Positions 10,070-18,822 of a DNA stretch of 62,611 nt are shown piece by piece; positions within the stretch are counted from its first letter, which is position 1; every line of letters begins with the position of its first letter. Origin of the DNA: Stenotrophomonas lacuserhaii. Lineage in GTDB: Bacteria > Pseudomonadota > Gammaproteobacteria > Xanthomonadales > Xanthomonadaceae. The notes below the pieces were generated by a model. That model had not been told where the DNA came from, did no database searches, and was given only the letters and a program-made list of their open reading frames with translations. The position numbers and the translations under genes were made by a program. The stretch covers positions 1-62,611 of the forward strand of contig NZ_JACSQS010000020.1 in NCBI RefSeq assembly GCF_014836545.1. The letters run 5' to 3'.

Positions 10070-11509
10070 ATGTCGTCAGAATTCCGTAATTCCCATCTCC
10101 GTAACTCGGTCGCTCCGATCGAGGATCCCGGCAGGCGCCGCCTGATGCAGTCCGCGCTGGCCGGTTCAGCCTGCCTGGTAGCGGCACCGTTGCTGGCCCA
10201 CCAAGGCTTGGTGGATTCATGGGGTGAACCCATTGGCAGGGTTGGCAATGCCAGCGCCGATGACGATGCGCTCACGGTCCTGCGCGAGTCACTGCTGGCA
10301 GGGCTGAATCTGGTGCCGGTAGTGGGCGGCTTCCTTTCCTACCTGGGCGCGCTGTTCATTCCTGCCGTCGGAAACTCCGCCGAGCAGCTGTGGCGTGAGG
10401 TTGTCGACGCGCGGATTTCCGAGGCGCTGTTGCAATTGGTGAAGGCTGATCTCTTTGGCCTCACCGGAGTAGTACAGCTGTACGCCGATGCGGTGCGCTC
10501 CGGGGACATGGTCGCGATCAGCACGCAGAGCATTGCCGCCAATACCCAGTTCGTGGGCGCTGTGCCCCGCTTCGCCCAGGCGGGACAGGAAGTATCCTTG
10601 CTTCCCCTTTATGTCATTGCCGCCTCGCTGCATCTTGCTTTGCTGCGCGACATGGCATTGAAGGCGATCGACCTGGGTTACACCCCGGCCTATCGCAGCA
10701 CGCTGGAAGCACAGGCCAAGGACTGCATTGCCCGTTACACCGCGCATGTTGACCGATACGTCGCCGCCGCCATCCAGGCGGCCAGGGTGAACAATCCCTA
10801 CGACTGGCGCAAGGAGGATTATTACGAGAGCAACAAGCCGTTGACGCAGATGCTGCAGGTAAAGGCGGCACTGCAGATCGCCGTCATCGACATGCGCGAT
10901 ACCTGGTATGCGTTCGATCCGGTACGCTTCCCCGCGCCGGTCACGGTCCGGCTGAATCGTGAAGTTTTCTCTCCAATCATCGGCAAGTGGGACAGGAGGA
11001 ATATTTCGCCAGACGCCCTGCCGACATGGCAGCCGCCGGCGTCTCGGATAAGCGAGCTGGGATTGAGCAGAGTCGGCTCACCCGGAGGTGCGTTCTGGCT
11101 CCAGGGAATCCATGTCGTGTACCAGGATGGATCCGAGCTGGAAACCGGATTTCGCGGGGGCCAAGGCAAGCGATTGCTCCTGCGGAACACGTCGTACCAT
11201 TTGAGCGAGGTCAGGGCGAGATACCTGCAGGGCATTGCGCGTCTGGAAGTCGACCATAACAACGGAACGTTCTGGCAGGGTGGCGGTCCCAACTCCGGCG
11301 CCAAGACGGCCTCCATCAGCTACACGGGGCATCGCGTGTCATCCATCAGGTCGGAGGGTCATGGCCGGGCGCCCGCACTGCTTTCAGTGGGCAGCCTAAT
11401 CGTGGGCTTTCAGTTGCTCAACCAGGAGGCCGTCCCGATCAGTCTGAAAACCTACGACCGGCTGGCGCCCAACATGGCGCCGCAGTTGCTCAGGTGGATC
11501 GCGGACTGA
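10070..11509 (+). CDS. Tat-type exported Cry delta-endotoxin domain I / jacalin-like protein A
   Basis: This 479-residue protein starts with DPGRRRLMQ and a hydrophobic stretch (22-43), a twin-arginine-like signal. Residues about 65-305 carry the conserved blocks of the Cry delta-endotoxin N-terminal helical domain: LVPVVGGFLSYLGALF (81-96), LLPLYVIAASLHLALLRDM (177-195) and the IDMRDTWYAFDPVRFP plus LNREVFSPI region (273-303). Residues about 340-452 resemble a jacalin-type beta-prism (GIHVVYQDGSELETGFRGG, then a closing VSSIRSEGHGR). Cry domain III is missing. The ATG at 10070 has AGAGAGG 9 nt upstream. Cry domain I forms pores in known toxins; toxicity here is inference. It faces a paralogue across a hairpin. 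Confidence 0.75.
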   Translation: MSSEFRNSHLRNSVAPIEDPGRRRLMQSALAGSACLVAAPLLAHQGLVDSWGEPIGRVGNASADDDALTVLRESLLAGLNLVPVVGGFLSYLGALFIPAVGNSAEQLWREVVDARISEALLQLVKADLFGLTGVVQLYADAVRSGDMVAISTQSIAANTQFVGAVPRFAQAGQEVSLLPLYVIAASLHLALLRDMALKAIDLGYTPAYRSTLEAQAKDCIARYTAHVDRYVAAAIQAARVNNPYDWRKEDYYESNKPLTQMLQVKAALQIAVIDMRDTWYAFDPVRFPAPVTVRLNREVFSPIIGKWDRRNISPDALPTWQPPASRISELGLSRVGSPGGAFWLQGIHVVYQDGSELETGFRGGQGKRLLLRNTSYHLSEVRARYLQGIARLEVDHNNGTFWQGGGPNSGAKTASISYTGHRVSSIRSEGHGRAPALLSVGSLIVGFQLLNQEAVPISLKTYDRLAPNMAPQLLRWIAD

Positions 11510-11613
11510 ACCCTTGTGGTCTCGCCTGTCGGGCAAGGATGTCTGCTTGAGCAACGGCCACTGAAGACCCCTTCATCGCAAGCAGCCGATGCGCCAGCAG
11601 TGGGCTGCTGGAA

Positions 11614-11642
11614 GAGAAAGTGGGCGTAACGCCCGCTTTCTC
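11614..11642. terminator. Shared hairpin between the convergent Cry-like genes
   Basis: A 13-bp stem GAGAAAGTGGGCG/CGCCCGCTTTCTC (one G:T) with a TAA loop lies about midway between the two stops. It probably terminates both transcripts, although neither side has a long T-run. Confidence 0.6.
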
Positions 11643-11670
11643 CCGGCGGACCATGCTGTGGAGTTCGCTG

Positions 11671-13119
11671 TCAGTCCACCGGTCTGCGTATCCAATCGAT
11701 CAGGTGGGGGGCAATGACGGGGACAATCCGTGCGTCGGTTTCCGGGTGGATGCGCATGACGCTGGGTTGTTCCAAGCCAAAGCCGTAGACGAGGCCGCTG
11801 ATCGCGTCATGCGCTGCACCACTGGCGCGGCCCTTGCCAACGCTGCGGATTGATTGAAGCCTGTGCCTCGCGTATCCGCTGCTCACCTTCGACTCGTTGC
11901 CCTGAAGCTCGCGACCCACGGCCACGAACCCGCCACGATTCGTGGTTAGGCCGATCTGGGCGACTCCGGCAGTGTACGACGTCTCTACGTGTTTAATCCA
12001 AGTTTCATTGATTACAAAGTCACGACGATCCCCAATGATTTCGCCGGTCTGCAATGTCTCGTCCGTCTGGTCGTAGTACAGCTTTACTGCAGACAACCAC
12101 CGGGTGTTCCACTGCGCACGAACCCAGAATTCCATCCGGTTGATGCGTGTCCCAGGGGTCTTCCAGTCCGGAATTTCGTCGGGTGCGCGTGAATCCAGGT
12201 CCCACCATCCCGCGATAGGGGAAAATATCTCACGCAGCAGCGTTACGCGTTTCTTGTCCGGATACTTTGTCGCGTCAAAGGCAAACCAGGTGTCACGCTG
12301 ATCAATTGCTTCAAGCTGCAGCCGCGCCTTCTCGGCCAGCATCGCGGATAGTGGCTGGTTGCGTCGGGCGGGCGTGCCGTCGTTTGGGTTATCCCCGCGT
12401 GCCTTGGCGATGGCCGCCTCCACTGTATCGTCCACGTGACGCGTGTAGGCCTCGATCCGGTTGGTGAGCTCGTTTTTGTAGTTCTGCACCGATTCGGCGT
12501 TGAAATCGATCTCCAGTCCGGTCAGGGCGATATCCCTCAGCAGCGCCAGGTGCAGGGTCGCAGCGACGACGAAGAGAGGTAGCAACTCTATCCGCTCAGC
12601 CTGCAGCTGGAAGCGTGGAATGAGCGTTGAGAATTGGGCATTGCTCGCTATGCTCTGCGAATGGATTGTCCGACGGTCCTGCGCAGTTACTGCATCCCGG
12701 TAACTTCTTGAGACGCTGGTCAATCCTTCAAGATCGGCCTTCACCAGATTGAACACGGTTTCAGAAATGCGCTTGTCGGTGTATTCGCGCCACATCACCT
12801 CAGGCTTTTCGCCTTGTTTGGGAAGAAACAGAGCTCCCACGTAGGAGAGCAGCCCACCCACCACGGGCGTTTGATTAAGGGCGCCAAGCGTTGACGCGCG
12901 CATCAGGTCGTAGAGCTCGCCGGTTGGCTCGTTGGGCGCGGTGATGGTGGGTAGCCGGGAATCGATCTGGAGCGTCGTCTGCCGGGTTGGCGAGGCCTGC
13001 AGGGAGCCGGCTGCTAGAGACGTGCATCCAAGTGCAGCGGCGGCCATCAGTCTTCTGCGGACGGGGTCGCGGGGGACCGCCTGAGCCGTGTCGGTGGTGG
13101 GAAAATCATGAAGCTTCAT
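11671..13119 (-). CDS. Tat-type exported Cry delta-endotoxin domain I / jacalin-like protein B
   Basis: This 482-residue paralogue of the facing protein starts at 13119 (MKLHDFPTTD) with GAGGTC upstream; the frame extends 35 codons further without a good RBS. It has a Tat-like signal DPVRRRLMAAAALGC (19-32). Domain I-like blocks are TPVVGGLLSYVGALFLP (84-100), LLPLFVVAATLHLALLRDI (179-197) and IDQRDTWFAFDATKYP with LLREIFSPI (272-302). The jacalin-like part (about 330-450) includes VKLYYDQTDETLQTGEIIG and IGLTTNRGGFVAVG, close to the TN-G strand pair of jacalins. Pore formation is known for the domain family; the target is unknown. The RRR signal or the GC at 31-32 could instead mean a lipoprotein. 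Confidence 0.75.
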   Translation of the reverse strand: MKLHDFPTTDTAQAVPRDPVRRRLMAAAALGCTSLAAGSLQASPTRQTTLQIDSRLPTITAPNEPTGELYDLMRASTLGALNQTPVVGGLLSYVGALFLPKQGEKPEVMWREYTDKRISETVFNLVKADLEGLTSVSRSYRDAVTAQDRRTIHSQSIASNAQFSTLIPRFQLQAERIELLPLFVVAATLHLALLRDIALTGLEIDFNAESVQNYKNELTNRIEAYTRHVDDTVEAAIAKARGDNPNDGTPARRNQPLSAMLAEKARLQLEAIDQRDTWFAFDATKYPDKKRVTLLREIFSPIAGWWDLDSRAPDEIPDWKTPGTRINRMEFWVRAQWNTRWLSAVKLYYDQTDETLQTGEIIGDRRDFVINETWIKHVETSYTAGVAQIGLTTNRGGFVAVGRELQGNESKVSSGYARHRLQSIRSVGKGRASGAAHDAISGLVYGFGLEQPSVMRIHPETDARIVPVIAPHLIDWIRRPVD

Positions 13120-13336
13120 TGGCTGACCTCGCTTTGACGGACCGGTTGGTGCGTCAAGCTTCAGCTCACGAGCTCGCTGGCGGCAGCGGAAAATGCACCA
13201 GGAAAGGGCGGGGTGAAAGCGCAATGATGGCTAGGGCATTACCGGTAGCGCGTGGGCAATGTCGATAGCACGCGACGGGTCCATCCGTGCCTGGCGCCTG
13301 CGCTTGCAGTGGATGATCCCGCGCATGCGTTGATCG

Positions 13337-14896
13337 TCAGTCCGCCCACACGCTGTGCGGATCGCCATGCCGGGCCCGTCGCGTCGTCGCACGCGCCAGC
13401 ACCGCAAACCCCACCGCCATGGCCAGCGCCACCGCATCCACCCAGAACAACGCCCAGTGGCCATGGCCTGCGCTGGTCCACCACCACCATCCACTCAGCG
13501 CGCCGTGCGCCAGCGGTACCAGTGCGGTTACCACGGCGGCGGCCCACAGCAGTTCACGCGCGGCTTGGGCCGGGCGACGCAGTGCGGCCCACAGTGCGCA
13601 CGCGCCCCAGGTCAGGAAACATACCCAGCCAATACCGGCATCCACCGCATGCGGTGCCACGCGCTCCAGCACTTGCGCGGCGACGAAGGCGGCCGAGATC
13701 GCCACCACCAGCCCAATGCAGACCCCGACCGTGGCGCGCGCCATGTTGACCTGCGCGCGGCCTTGCTCGACCTGTCGCCGCTTGCGCCGCGACTCGATCC
13801 ACAGCAGGTTGCCGGAGTAGAACAGGAAGGCGCCGCCCAGGCCCAGCAGGAAATACAGCCAGGCCACCACGCCATTGCCGAACTCGCCGAAGTGCAGGGC
13901 ATATGCCGCACTCAGGGTGGCATGGTTGGCATCGCGGCGGCCCGGCAACTGGCTGGCCAGCAGGCGCCCGCTGGCGACGTCGAAGGCGACCGCGCCGGCC
14001 GGACCGAGCGTGCCTTCGGACTCGCCGGTGATCTCGATGGTGGCGGCGGCGTCGCCAGCGTTGGCCAGCTTCAGGTAGGCCGGTTCGAAGCCCTGCACGC
14101 CCTGATCGCGGGCTACCTGCAGCGAACGCGCATGCAGGTCGGCCAGGTTGACCGCCTCGCCGGCGGTGCCGCTGGCTGCCCGGACCGGCGCGGTATCCAT
14201 CGCCGACGGTACCGCCTGCATCAGCTTGCCGTCGTAGATCAGTGGGTTGAGCAGGGCCATCTGCAGGAACACCAGGCACAGCAGTGCCCCGGTGACGGCG
14301 AACATCAGGTGGAAGGGCAGGCTGAGCACGCCGATGATGTTGTGCGCGTCCTGCCAGAACTGTTTCAGGTTGCGGCCCGGGCGCAGCGCGAACAGGTCGC
14401 CGGCCAGCTTCGGCAGGTGGATCACCAGCCCGCTGAGCACCGCCACGCCGTACAGCAGGCTGACGATGCCCATCAGGTAGATGCCGGCCACCGGCAGGCC
14501 CAGCGTGTAGTGCAGTTCATTGACCAGTTCGGCCAGGCCGGTCTGCGGCGGGGTGAGGCTGCCGTCGTAGTGGTCCAGCCAGGCGTATTGCCAGGTTCCC
14601 TTGGCATCCTGCCAGTAGGCGATTGGCTGCGGATGGTCGCCGCCAGGGAAGGTCATGCCCATGTGCGCGCGCGCGGCCGGGTGGCGTTCCAGCACGCTGT
14701 CCAACAGGCGTTGCGCGTCGGCCAGGGTGGCGGCGGGCTGGTCCACCGATGCCGGCGTCTGCCACAGCGGGATGTCATGGTGGAACACCGTCAGCGCGCC
14801 GGCGTAGAACGCCACGAACAGCGCGAAGCCGGCCACCAGGCCGACCCAGGTATGCAGCGTGGTGAAGGTGCGCAGGGTCTGCGAGCTGAACTTCAT
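13337..14896 (-). CDS. PepSY-associated transmembrane protein
   Basis: This 519-residue inner-membrane protein starts with FTTLHTWVGLVAGFALFVAF (about 11-30), typical of the PepSY_TM/PiuB family. It has further membrane spans at about 165-185, 205-230, 345-365 and several in the C-terminal 130 residues, and a large periplasmic PepSY-containing part between them. Homologues are linked to siderophore or iron uptake, possibly as reductases. It is the last gene of a three-gene operon, 10 nt after DUF3649; that gap (14898-14913) also contains a Fur-like ATGAGAATGAT on the minus strand. No TonB receptor adjoins it. Confidence 0.8.
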   Translation of the reverse strand: MKFSSQTLRTFTTLHTWVGLVAGFALFVAFYAGALTVFHHDIPLWQTPASVDQPAATLADAQRLLDSVLERHPAARAHMGMTFPGGDHPQPIAYWQDAKGTWQYAWLDHYDGSLTPPQTGLAELVNELHYTLGLPVAGIYLMGIVSLLYGVAVLSGLVIHLPKLAGDLFALRPGRNLKQFWQDAHNIIGVLSLPFHLMFAVTGALLCLVFLQMALLNPLIYDGKLMQAVPSAMDTAPVRAASGTAGEAVNLADLHARSLQVARDQGVQGFEPAYLKLANAGDAAATIEITGESEGTLGPAGAVAFDVASGRLLASQLPGRRDANHATLSAAYALHFGEFGNGVVAWLYFLLGLGGAFLFYSGNLLWIESRRKRRQVEQGRAQVNMARATVGVCIGLVVAISAAFVAAQVLERVAPHAVDAGIGWVCFLTWGACALWAALRRPAQAARELLWAAAVVTALVPLAHGALSGWWWWTSAGHGHWALFWVDAVALAMAVGFAVLARATTRRARHGDPHSVWAD

Positions 14897-14906
14897 TGGA
14901 TCATTC

Positions 14907-15170
14907 TCATTGCACTACGCCGGACAGGCGCAGCAGCCACAGCAGGAGGAAGCCACCGATAGCACAGGCGCCCATTACGCCCCATGCGCGCGCCCCGCTG
15001 CGGAAGCTGAAGGCCCACACCGCCGCCAGCATCCACAGCGGGATGAAGGCGATCAGGCTGGGCACCAACGCGAAGGCCCAGGGGCCGGGCGGCAACCATG
15101 CGGCCAGTCCGGTGATCGCGGCGGCCACGAACAGGCCCGCAATGAGGCCAGCAAAGGCGCGCGGCCACAT
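14907..15170 (-). CDS. DUF3649-like small membrane protein
   Basis: This 87-residue protein has three hydrophobic helices and the family-like stretch LWMLAAVWAFSFRSGARAWG. In other proteobacteria DUF3649 genes sit between a DUF3325 gene and a PepSY gene in iron-uptake clusters, as here. Its ATG at 15170 overlaps the stop of the upstream gene by one base (TGATG), indicating translational coupling. The frame stays open further upstream inside the DUF3325 gene, which I reject. Function is unknown; a helper for the PepSY protein is an inference from context. Confidence 0.65.
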   Translation of the reverse strand: MWPRAFAGLIAGLFVAAAITGLAAWLPPGPWAFALVPSLIAFIPLWMLAAVWAFSFRSGARAWGVMGACAIGGFLLLWLLRLSGVVQ

Positions 15171-15484
15171 CAGCGCGGCTTCCTGGCCGGCAGCGCGGCC
15201 GGACGGTGCCAGGCTGCCAGCGTGGGCAGCAGCATGGCGATCGCCATCCACACGCACAGGGCGATCACCAGGCCGGCGCCGACACCCAGGTCGGCCATCC
15301 ACAGCCACAGGCCGGCAACGGCGGCCACGGTGCCGATCTCCCGGCCCAGCCGGCCGGCGCGATGAAGCCGTGGCCAGCGGCAGTGAGGCGAAGCGGCATA
15401 GAACGCCAGTGCGGACAGTGCGGTGGCCAGCATCGCCAGCGAGCAGAAGCCCAGCGAGGACAATCCGATGGTGGGCACCTGCAT
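15170..15484 (-). CDS. DUF3325-like small membrane protein
   Basis: This 104-residue protein has three predicted membrane helices (about 7-29, 50-68, 72-92) with a basic loop, PHCRWPRLHRAGRLGRE, between the first two. It is first of the operon DUF3325-DUF3649-PepSY. A Fur-box-like sequence lies 92 bp upstream (15576-15594), fitting iron control. Biochemical function is not known. Confidence 0.65.
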   Translation of the reverse strand: MQVPTIGLSSLGFCSLAMLATALSALAFYAASPHCRWPRLHRAGRLGREIGTVAAVAGLWLWMADLGVGAGLVIALCVWMAIAMLLPTLAAWHRPAALPARKPR

Positions 15485-15575
15485 CAGCGTGGAAGTCCCG
15501 CCAGGTACAACGAGGGGCGACGATCAGGAAGCGGGGTCATCGGGGATCCGGAGGGTAGAAGGTGCAGCGACACAC

Positions 15576-15594
15576 GCGTATGGTAATCATTGAC
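15576..15594 (-). promoter_or_regulatory. Candidate Fur box upstream of the DUF3325 operon
   Basis: The plus-strand 19-mer GCGTATGGTAATCATTGAC matches 13 of 19 positions of the classical Fur consensus, with an intact central AATCATT. It lies in the divergent region between the iron-type operon and thrS. Confidence 0.4.
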
Positions 15595-15642
15595 TTTTGC
15601 GCGATCCAGTATCCGCTATTCAGGCGACTGCGGCCGATGCGC

Positions 15643-15671
15643 TTGGGCTTTGTGCCGCGCTGGTTTAAGAT
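15643..15671 (+). promoter_or_regulatory. Sigma-70 promoter of thrS
   Basis: TTGGGC (15643-15648) and TAAGAT (15666-15671) are separated by 17 nt. The predicted start near 15678 leaves a leader of about 195 nt before thrS. Confidence 0.5.
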
Positions 15672-15732
15672 CAACCACAGCCCTCCCACTGGATCCAGGT
15701 GGCCCGCGCCAAGCGCCGGCCGAGCGTGTGAC

Positions 15733-15759
15733 ATGAGCACTACCATCGCCCACTGCTGA
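15733..15759 (+). promoter_or_regulatory. Possible thrS leader peptide (MSTTIAHC)
   Basis: An ATG-initiated 8-codon frame with two adjacent threonine codons (ACT ACC) ends in TGA 26 nt before the leader terminator. No strong SD precedes it. The arrangement resembles attenuation leaders, but two Thr codons are few and the frame may be chance. Confidence 0.3.
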
Positions 15760-15784
15760 CCTGCACCCGAAGGCTCCCATCCAG

Positions 15785-15805
15785 GCGCCCTCGCGGCGCT
15801 TTTTT
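15785..15805 (+). terminator. Terminator hairpin inside the thrS leader
   Basis: GCGCC/GGCGC with a CTCGC loop is followed by six T and ATT. The upstream operon runs on the other strand, so the only evident plus-strand transcript crossing it is that of thrS. It is therefore a candidate attenuator. Confidence 0.55.
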
Positions 15806-15871
15806 ATTGCCCGGGCCTTGCCCGGATCCGCATGCCAGCCCGCCGCGCGGGCACAGCAAGAAGCCATTTCG

Positions 15872-17773
15872 ATGATCACGATCACTCTTCCCGACGGCAG
15901 CCGCCGCGAATTCGAACATCCCGTCAGCGTCATGGAGGTGGCCCAGTCGATCGGTGCCGGCCTGGCCAAGGCCACCATCGCCGGTTCGGTCGATGGCGTG
16001 CTGGTCGATGCCAGCGATATGATCGCCAAGGACGCGACCCTGCGCATCATCACCGCCAAGGACGAGGAGGGCGTGGAGATCATCCGCCACTCCAGCGCGC
16101 ACCTGGTCGGTCATGCAGTCAAGCAGCTGTACCCGGACGCCAAGATGGTGATCGGTCCGGTCATCGCCGAAGGGTTCTACTACGACATCCAGTCCGAGCG
16201 TCCGTTCACCCCGGATGACCTGGCGGCGATCGAAAAGCGCATGGGCGAGTTGATCGCCCAGGACTACGACGTGGTCAAGAAGGTGACCCCGCGCGCTGAA
16301 GTCGTGGAAATTTTCAGGGCGCGTGGCGAGGACTACAAGCTGCGCCTGATCGAGGACATGTCGCCGGACATCCAGGCCATGGGCATGTATTACCACCAGG
16401 AATACGTGGACATGTGCCGCGGCCCGCACGTGCCCAACACGCGCTTCCTGAAGGCCTTCAAGCTGACCCGCATTTCCGGTGCGTACTGGCGCGGTGATGC
16501 GCAGAACGAGCAGCTGCAGCGCATCTACGGTACCGCCTGGGCCGACAAGAAGCAGCTCGATGCCTACATCAAGCGCATCGAAGAAGCAGAAATGCGCGAC
16601 CACCGTCGCATCGGCAAGCAGCAGGACCTGTTCCACCTGCAGGAGGAGGCGCCGGGCCTGGTGTTCTGGCACCCCAAGGGCTGGGCGCTGTGGCAGGTGG
16701 TGGAGCAGTACATGCGCCGCGTCTACCGCAACAGCGGCTATGGCGAAGTGCGCTGCCCGCAGATCCTGGATGTGTCGCTGTGGAAGCAGTCCGGCCACTG
16801 GGACAACTACAAGGAGAACATGTTCTTCACCGAATCGGAGAAGCGCACCTATGCGGTGAAGCCGATGAACTGCCCGGGCCACATCCAGGTGTTCAACCAG
16901 GGCCTGCACAGCTATCGCGACCTGCCGATCCGCTACGGTGAGTTCGGTTCATGCCATCGCAACGAGCCGTCCGGCGCGCTGCACGGCATCCTGCGCGTGC
17001 GTGGCTTCACCCAGGACGACGGCCATGTGTTCTGCACCGAATCGCAGATCGAAGGCGAAGTGACCGCGTTCCACCAGCAGGCGCTGGCGGTGTACCAGCA
17101 CTTCGGCTTCGAGGACATCCAGATCAAGATCGCGCTGCGTCCGGAATCGCGTCTGGGCGACGACGCGACCTGGGACAAGGCCGAGGGCGCGCTGCGCTCG
17201 GCGCTGTCCAGCTGCGGCGTGGAATGGCAGGAACTGCCGGGCGAGGGCGCCTTCTACGGTCCGAAGATCGAATACCACCTGAAGGACGCGATCGGCCGTA
17301 CCTGGCAGCTGGGCACCATGCAGGTCGATTTCATGATGCCCGGCCGCCTCGGCGCCGAGTACGTGGATGAGAACAGCCAGAAGAAGCATCCGGTCATGCT
17401 GCACCGGGCGATCGTCGGTTCGATGGAGCGCTTCATCGGCATCCTGATCGAGCACCACGCCGGCCAGTTCCCGGCCTGGCTGGCGCCGACGCAGGTGGTG
17501 GTGGCCAACATTACCGATGCCCAGGCTGAATACGTGAGCGAGGTGCGCAAATCCCTTGCGGATCAAGGCTTCCGCGTGGTCGCCGATTTGCGTAATGAGA
17601 AGATCGGTTATAAGATTCGCGAGCACACGCTTCAGCGCGTGCCGTACCTGCTGGTCATTGGTGACCGGGAAAAGGAAAACGGCGCCGTGGCGGTGCGTAC
17701 GCGTTCCGGCGAGGACCTGGGCAGCATGAGTCTCCAGGCCTTCATTGAACGGCTGCAGGCCGAGGGCGCGTAA
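15872..17773 (+). CDS. thrS: Threonyl-tRNA synthetase
   Basis: The 633-residue class II enzyme charges tRNA-Thr. A TGS domain ([14 protein letters not shown] onward, 1-60) and the N2 editing domain ([12 protein letters not shown] near 72, with the CRGPHVP zinc/editing motif near 180) precede the catalytic core. That core includes [28 protein letters not shown] and the motif 3 region [15 protein letters not shown]; an anticodon-binding domain ends the protein. The start at 15872 has AAGAAG upstream. infC follows after 63 nt, the standard thrS-infC-rpmI-rplT-pheST order. Confidence 0.98.
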   Translation: MITITLPDGSRREFEHPVSVMEVAQSIGAGLAKATIAGSVDGVLVDASDMIAKDATLRIITAKDEEGVEIIRHSSAHLVGHAVKQLYPDAKMVIGPVIAEGFYYDIQSERPFTPDDLAAIEKRMGELIAQDYDVVKKVTPRAEVVEIFRARGEDYKLRLIEDMSPDIQAMGMYYHQEYVDMCRGPHVPNTRFLKAFKLTRISGAYWRGDAQNEQLQRIYGTAWADKKQLDAYIKRIEEAEMRDHRRIGKQQDLFHLQEEAPGLVFWHPKGWALWQVVEQYMRRVYRNSGYGEVRCPQILDVSLWKQSGHWDNYKENMFFTESEKRTYAVKPMNCPGHIQVFNQGLHSYRDLPIRYGEFGSCHRNEPSGALHGILRVRGFTQDDGHVFCTESQIEGEVTAFHQQALAVYQHFGFEDIQIKIALRPESRLGDDATWDKAEGALRSALSSCGVEWQELPGEGAFYGPKIEYHLKDAIGRTWQLGTMQVDFMMPGRLGAEYVDENSQKKHPVMLHRAIVGSMERFIGILIEHHAGQFPAWLAPTQVVVANITDAQAEYVSEVRKSLADQGFRVVADLRNEKIGYKIREHTLQRVPYLLVIGDREKENGAVAVRTRSGEDLGSMSLQAFIERLQAEGA

Positions 17774-17836
17774 TCAAAGGTCCGGTCCGTGTGCAATGGC
17801 GCGCGGACCGGTTCGATACCCTTGGGAGATTGCAAT

Positions 17837-18364
17837 ATCAGTACCCCGGACAACAAACAGAACCGCAAGAATCAGGAAATCCGCGTGCCGCGCGTACGCG
17901 TGATCGGCAGCGATGGCGAAATGATCGGCGTGCTGACGCGCGACGAAGCCTTGGCGATGGCCGAGGAAGAAGGCCTGGACCTGGTTGAAATCCAGCCGCA
18001 GGCCGATCCGCCGGTGTGCAAGGTGATGGACTTCGGCAAGTTCAAGTTCGAAGCCCAGAAGAAAGCCAGCGAAGCCAAGAAGAAGAGCAAGCAGGTCGAG
18101 ATCAAGGAAGTGAAGTTCCGTCCGGTCACGGACGAGGGCGACTACCAGATCAAGCTGCGCAAGATGCGCGGTTTCCTCGAAGAGGGCGACAAGATCAAGG
18201 TCAACATCCGCTTCCGTGGCCGTGAAATGAGCCATCAGGAACTGGGTCGCGAGATGGCCAACCGGATCGAGACCGATCTGGGCGAGGACATCGTGATCGA
18301 GTCCCGTCCGCGCCTGGAAGGCCGCCAGATGGTGATGATGATTGCTCCGAAGAAGAAGACATAA
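17837..18364 (+). CDS. infC: Translation initiation factor IF-3 (ATC start)
   Basis: The 175-residue factor checks the initiation codon and prevents 70S formation. Family blocks are [49 protein letters not shown] and the C-terminal [12 protein letters not shown]. There is no ATG, GTG or TTG at the expected place. GGGAG (17824-17828) lies 8 nt before ATC (17837), which reads I-S-T-P-D-N-K-Q. I infer initiation at ATC; non-canonical starts are the rule for infC (ATT in E. coli) and underlie IF3 autoregulation. In-frame ATG candidates upstream lack conservation and SD. Confidence 0.93.
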   Translation: MSTPDNKQNRKNQEIRVPRVRVIGSDGEMIGVLTRDEALAMAEEEGLDLVEIQPQADPPVCKVMDFGKFKFEAQKKASEAKKKSKQVEIKEVKFRPVTDEGDYQIKLRKMRGFLEEGDKIKVNIRFRGREMSHQELGREMANRIETDLGEDIVIESRPRLEGRQMVMMIAPKKKT

Positions 18365-18418
18365 GGCGGCACGGGCTGCCCTTCGCGGGCGCCTGGCGGC
18401 TGAATGCAACGGGAGGAG

Positions 18419-18445
18419 GGCGCCATTGGCGCCTTTCTGCTTTTT
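18419..18445 (+). terminator. Hairpin with T-rich tail between infC and rpmI
   Basis: GGCGCC-ATT-GGCGCC is followed by TTTCTGCTTTTT. It may end infC transcripts or attenuate read-through into rpmI-rplT, whose own promoter lies just downstream. Confidence 0.5.
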
Positions 18446-18467
18446 GGCTCCGGTCTTCGTCATGGCG

Positions 18468-18496
18468 TTGCCCGAGGCCCATTTCCCCTGTATGAT
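18468..18496 (+). promoter_or_regulatory. Sigma-70 promoter of rpmI-rplT
   Basis: TTGCCC (18468-18473), a 17-nt spacer and TATGAT (18491-18496). The predicted leader of about 110 nt before rpmI could carry the L20 autoregulatory site known in other bacteria. Confidence 0.65.
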
Positions 18497-18613
18497 TGCC
18501 GGCTCGACCCATCAGGAGGGGTCGTACGCGGATCATGGCAGGACGGAAAGAGTGGCCCAGGCCACCGCCAGATCAGTCAGAAACCAGGGTCAAATCCCAT
18601 CAAGGACATAGCA

Positions 18614-18811
18614 ATGCCCAAGATCAAGACCAACCGGGCGGCGGCCAAGCGTTTCCGCAAGACCGCCTCGGGCAAGTACAAGTGCGGCCACGCCAACCGT
18701 AGCCATATCCTCACGAAGAAAGCGACCAAGCGTAAGCGTAACCTGCGTCAGACGAATCACGTCCGCGCAGAAGACGCCGGCCGTCTGGACCGCATGCTCC
18801 CTTACCTCTGA
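18614..18811 (+). CDS. rpmI: 50S ribosomal protein L35
   Basis: The 65-residue, very basic large-subunit protein begins [13 protein letters not shown] and contains the family block [15 protein letters not shown]. The ATG at 18614 fits the normal length of about 65; the longer frame upstream is leader. It is followed 11 nt later by rplT, the usual co-transcribed pair, and is controlled by the promoter at 18468. Confidence 0.97.
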
Positions 18812-18822
18812 GGAACTGACAC

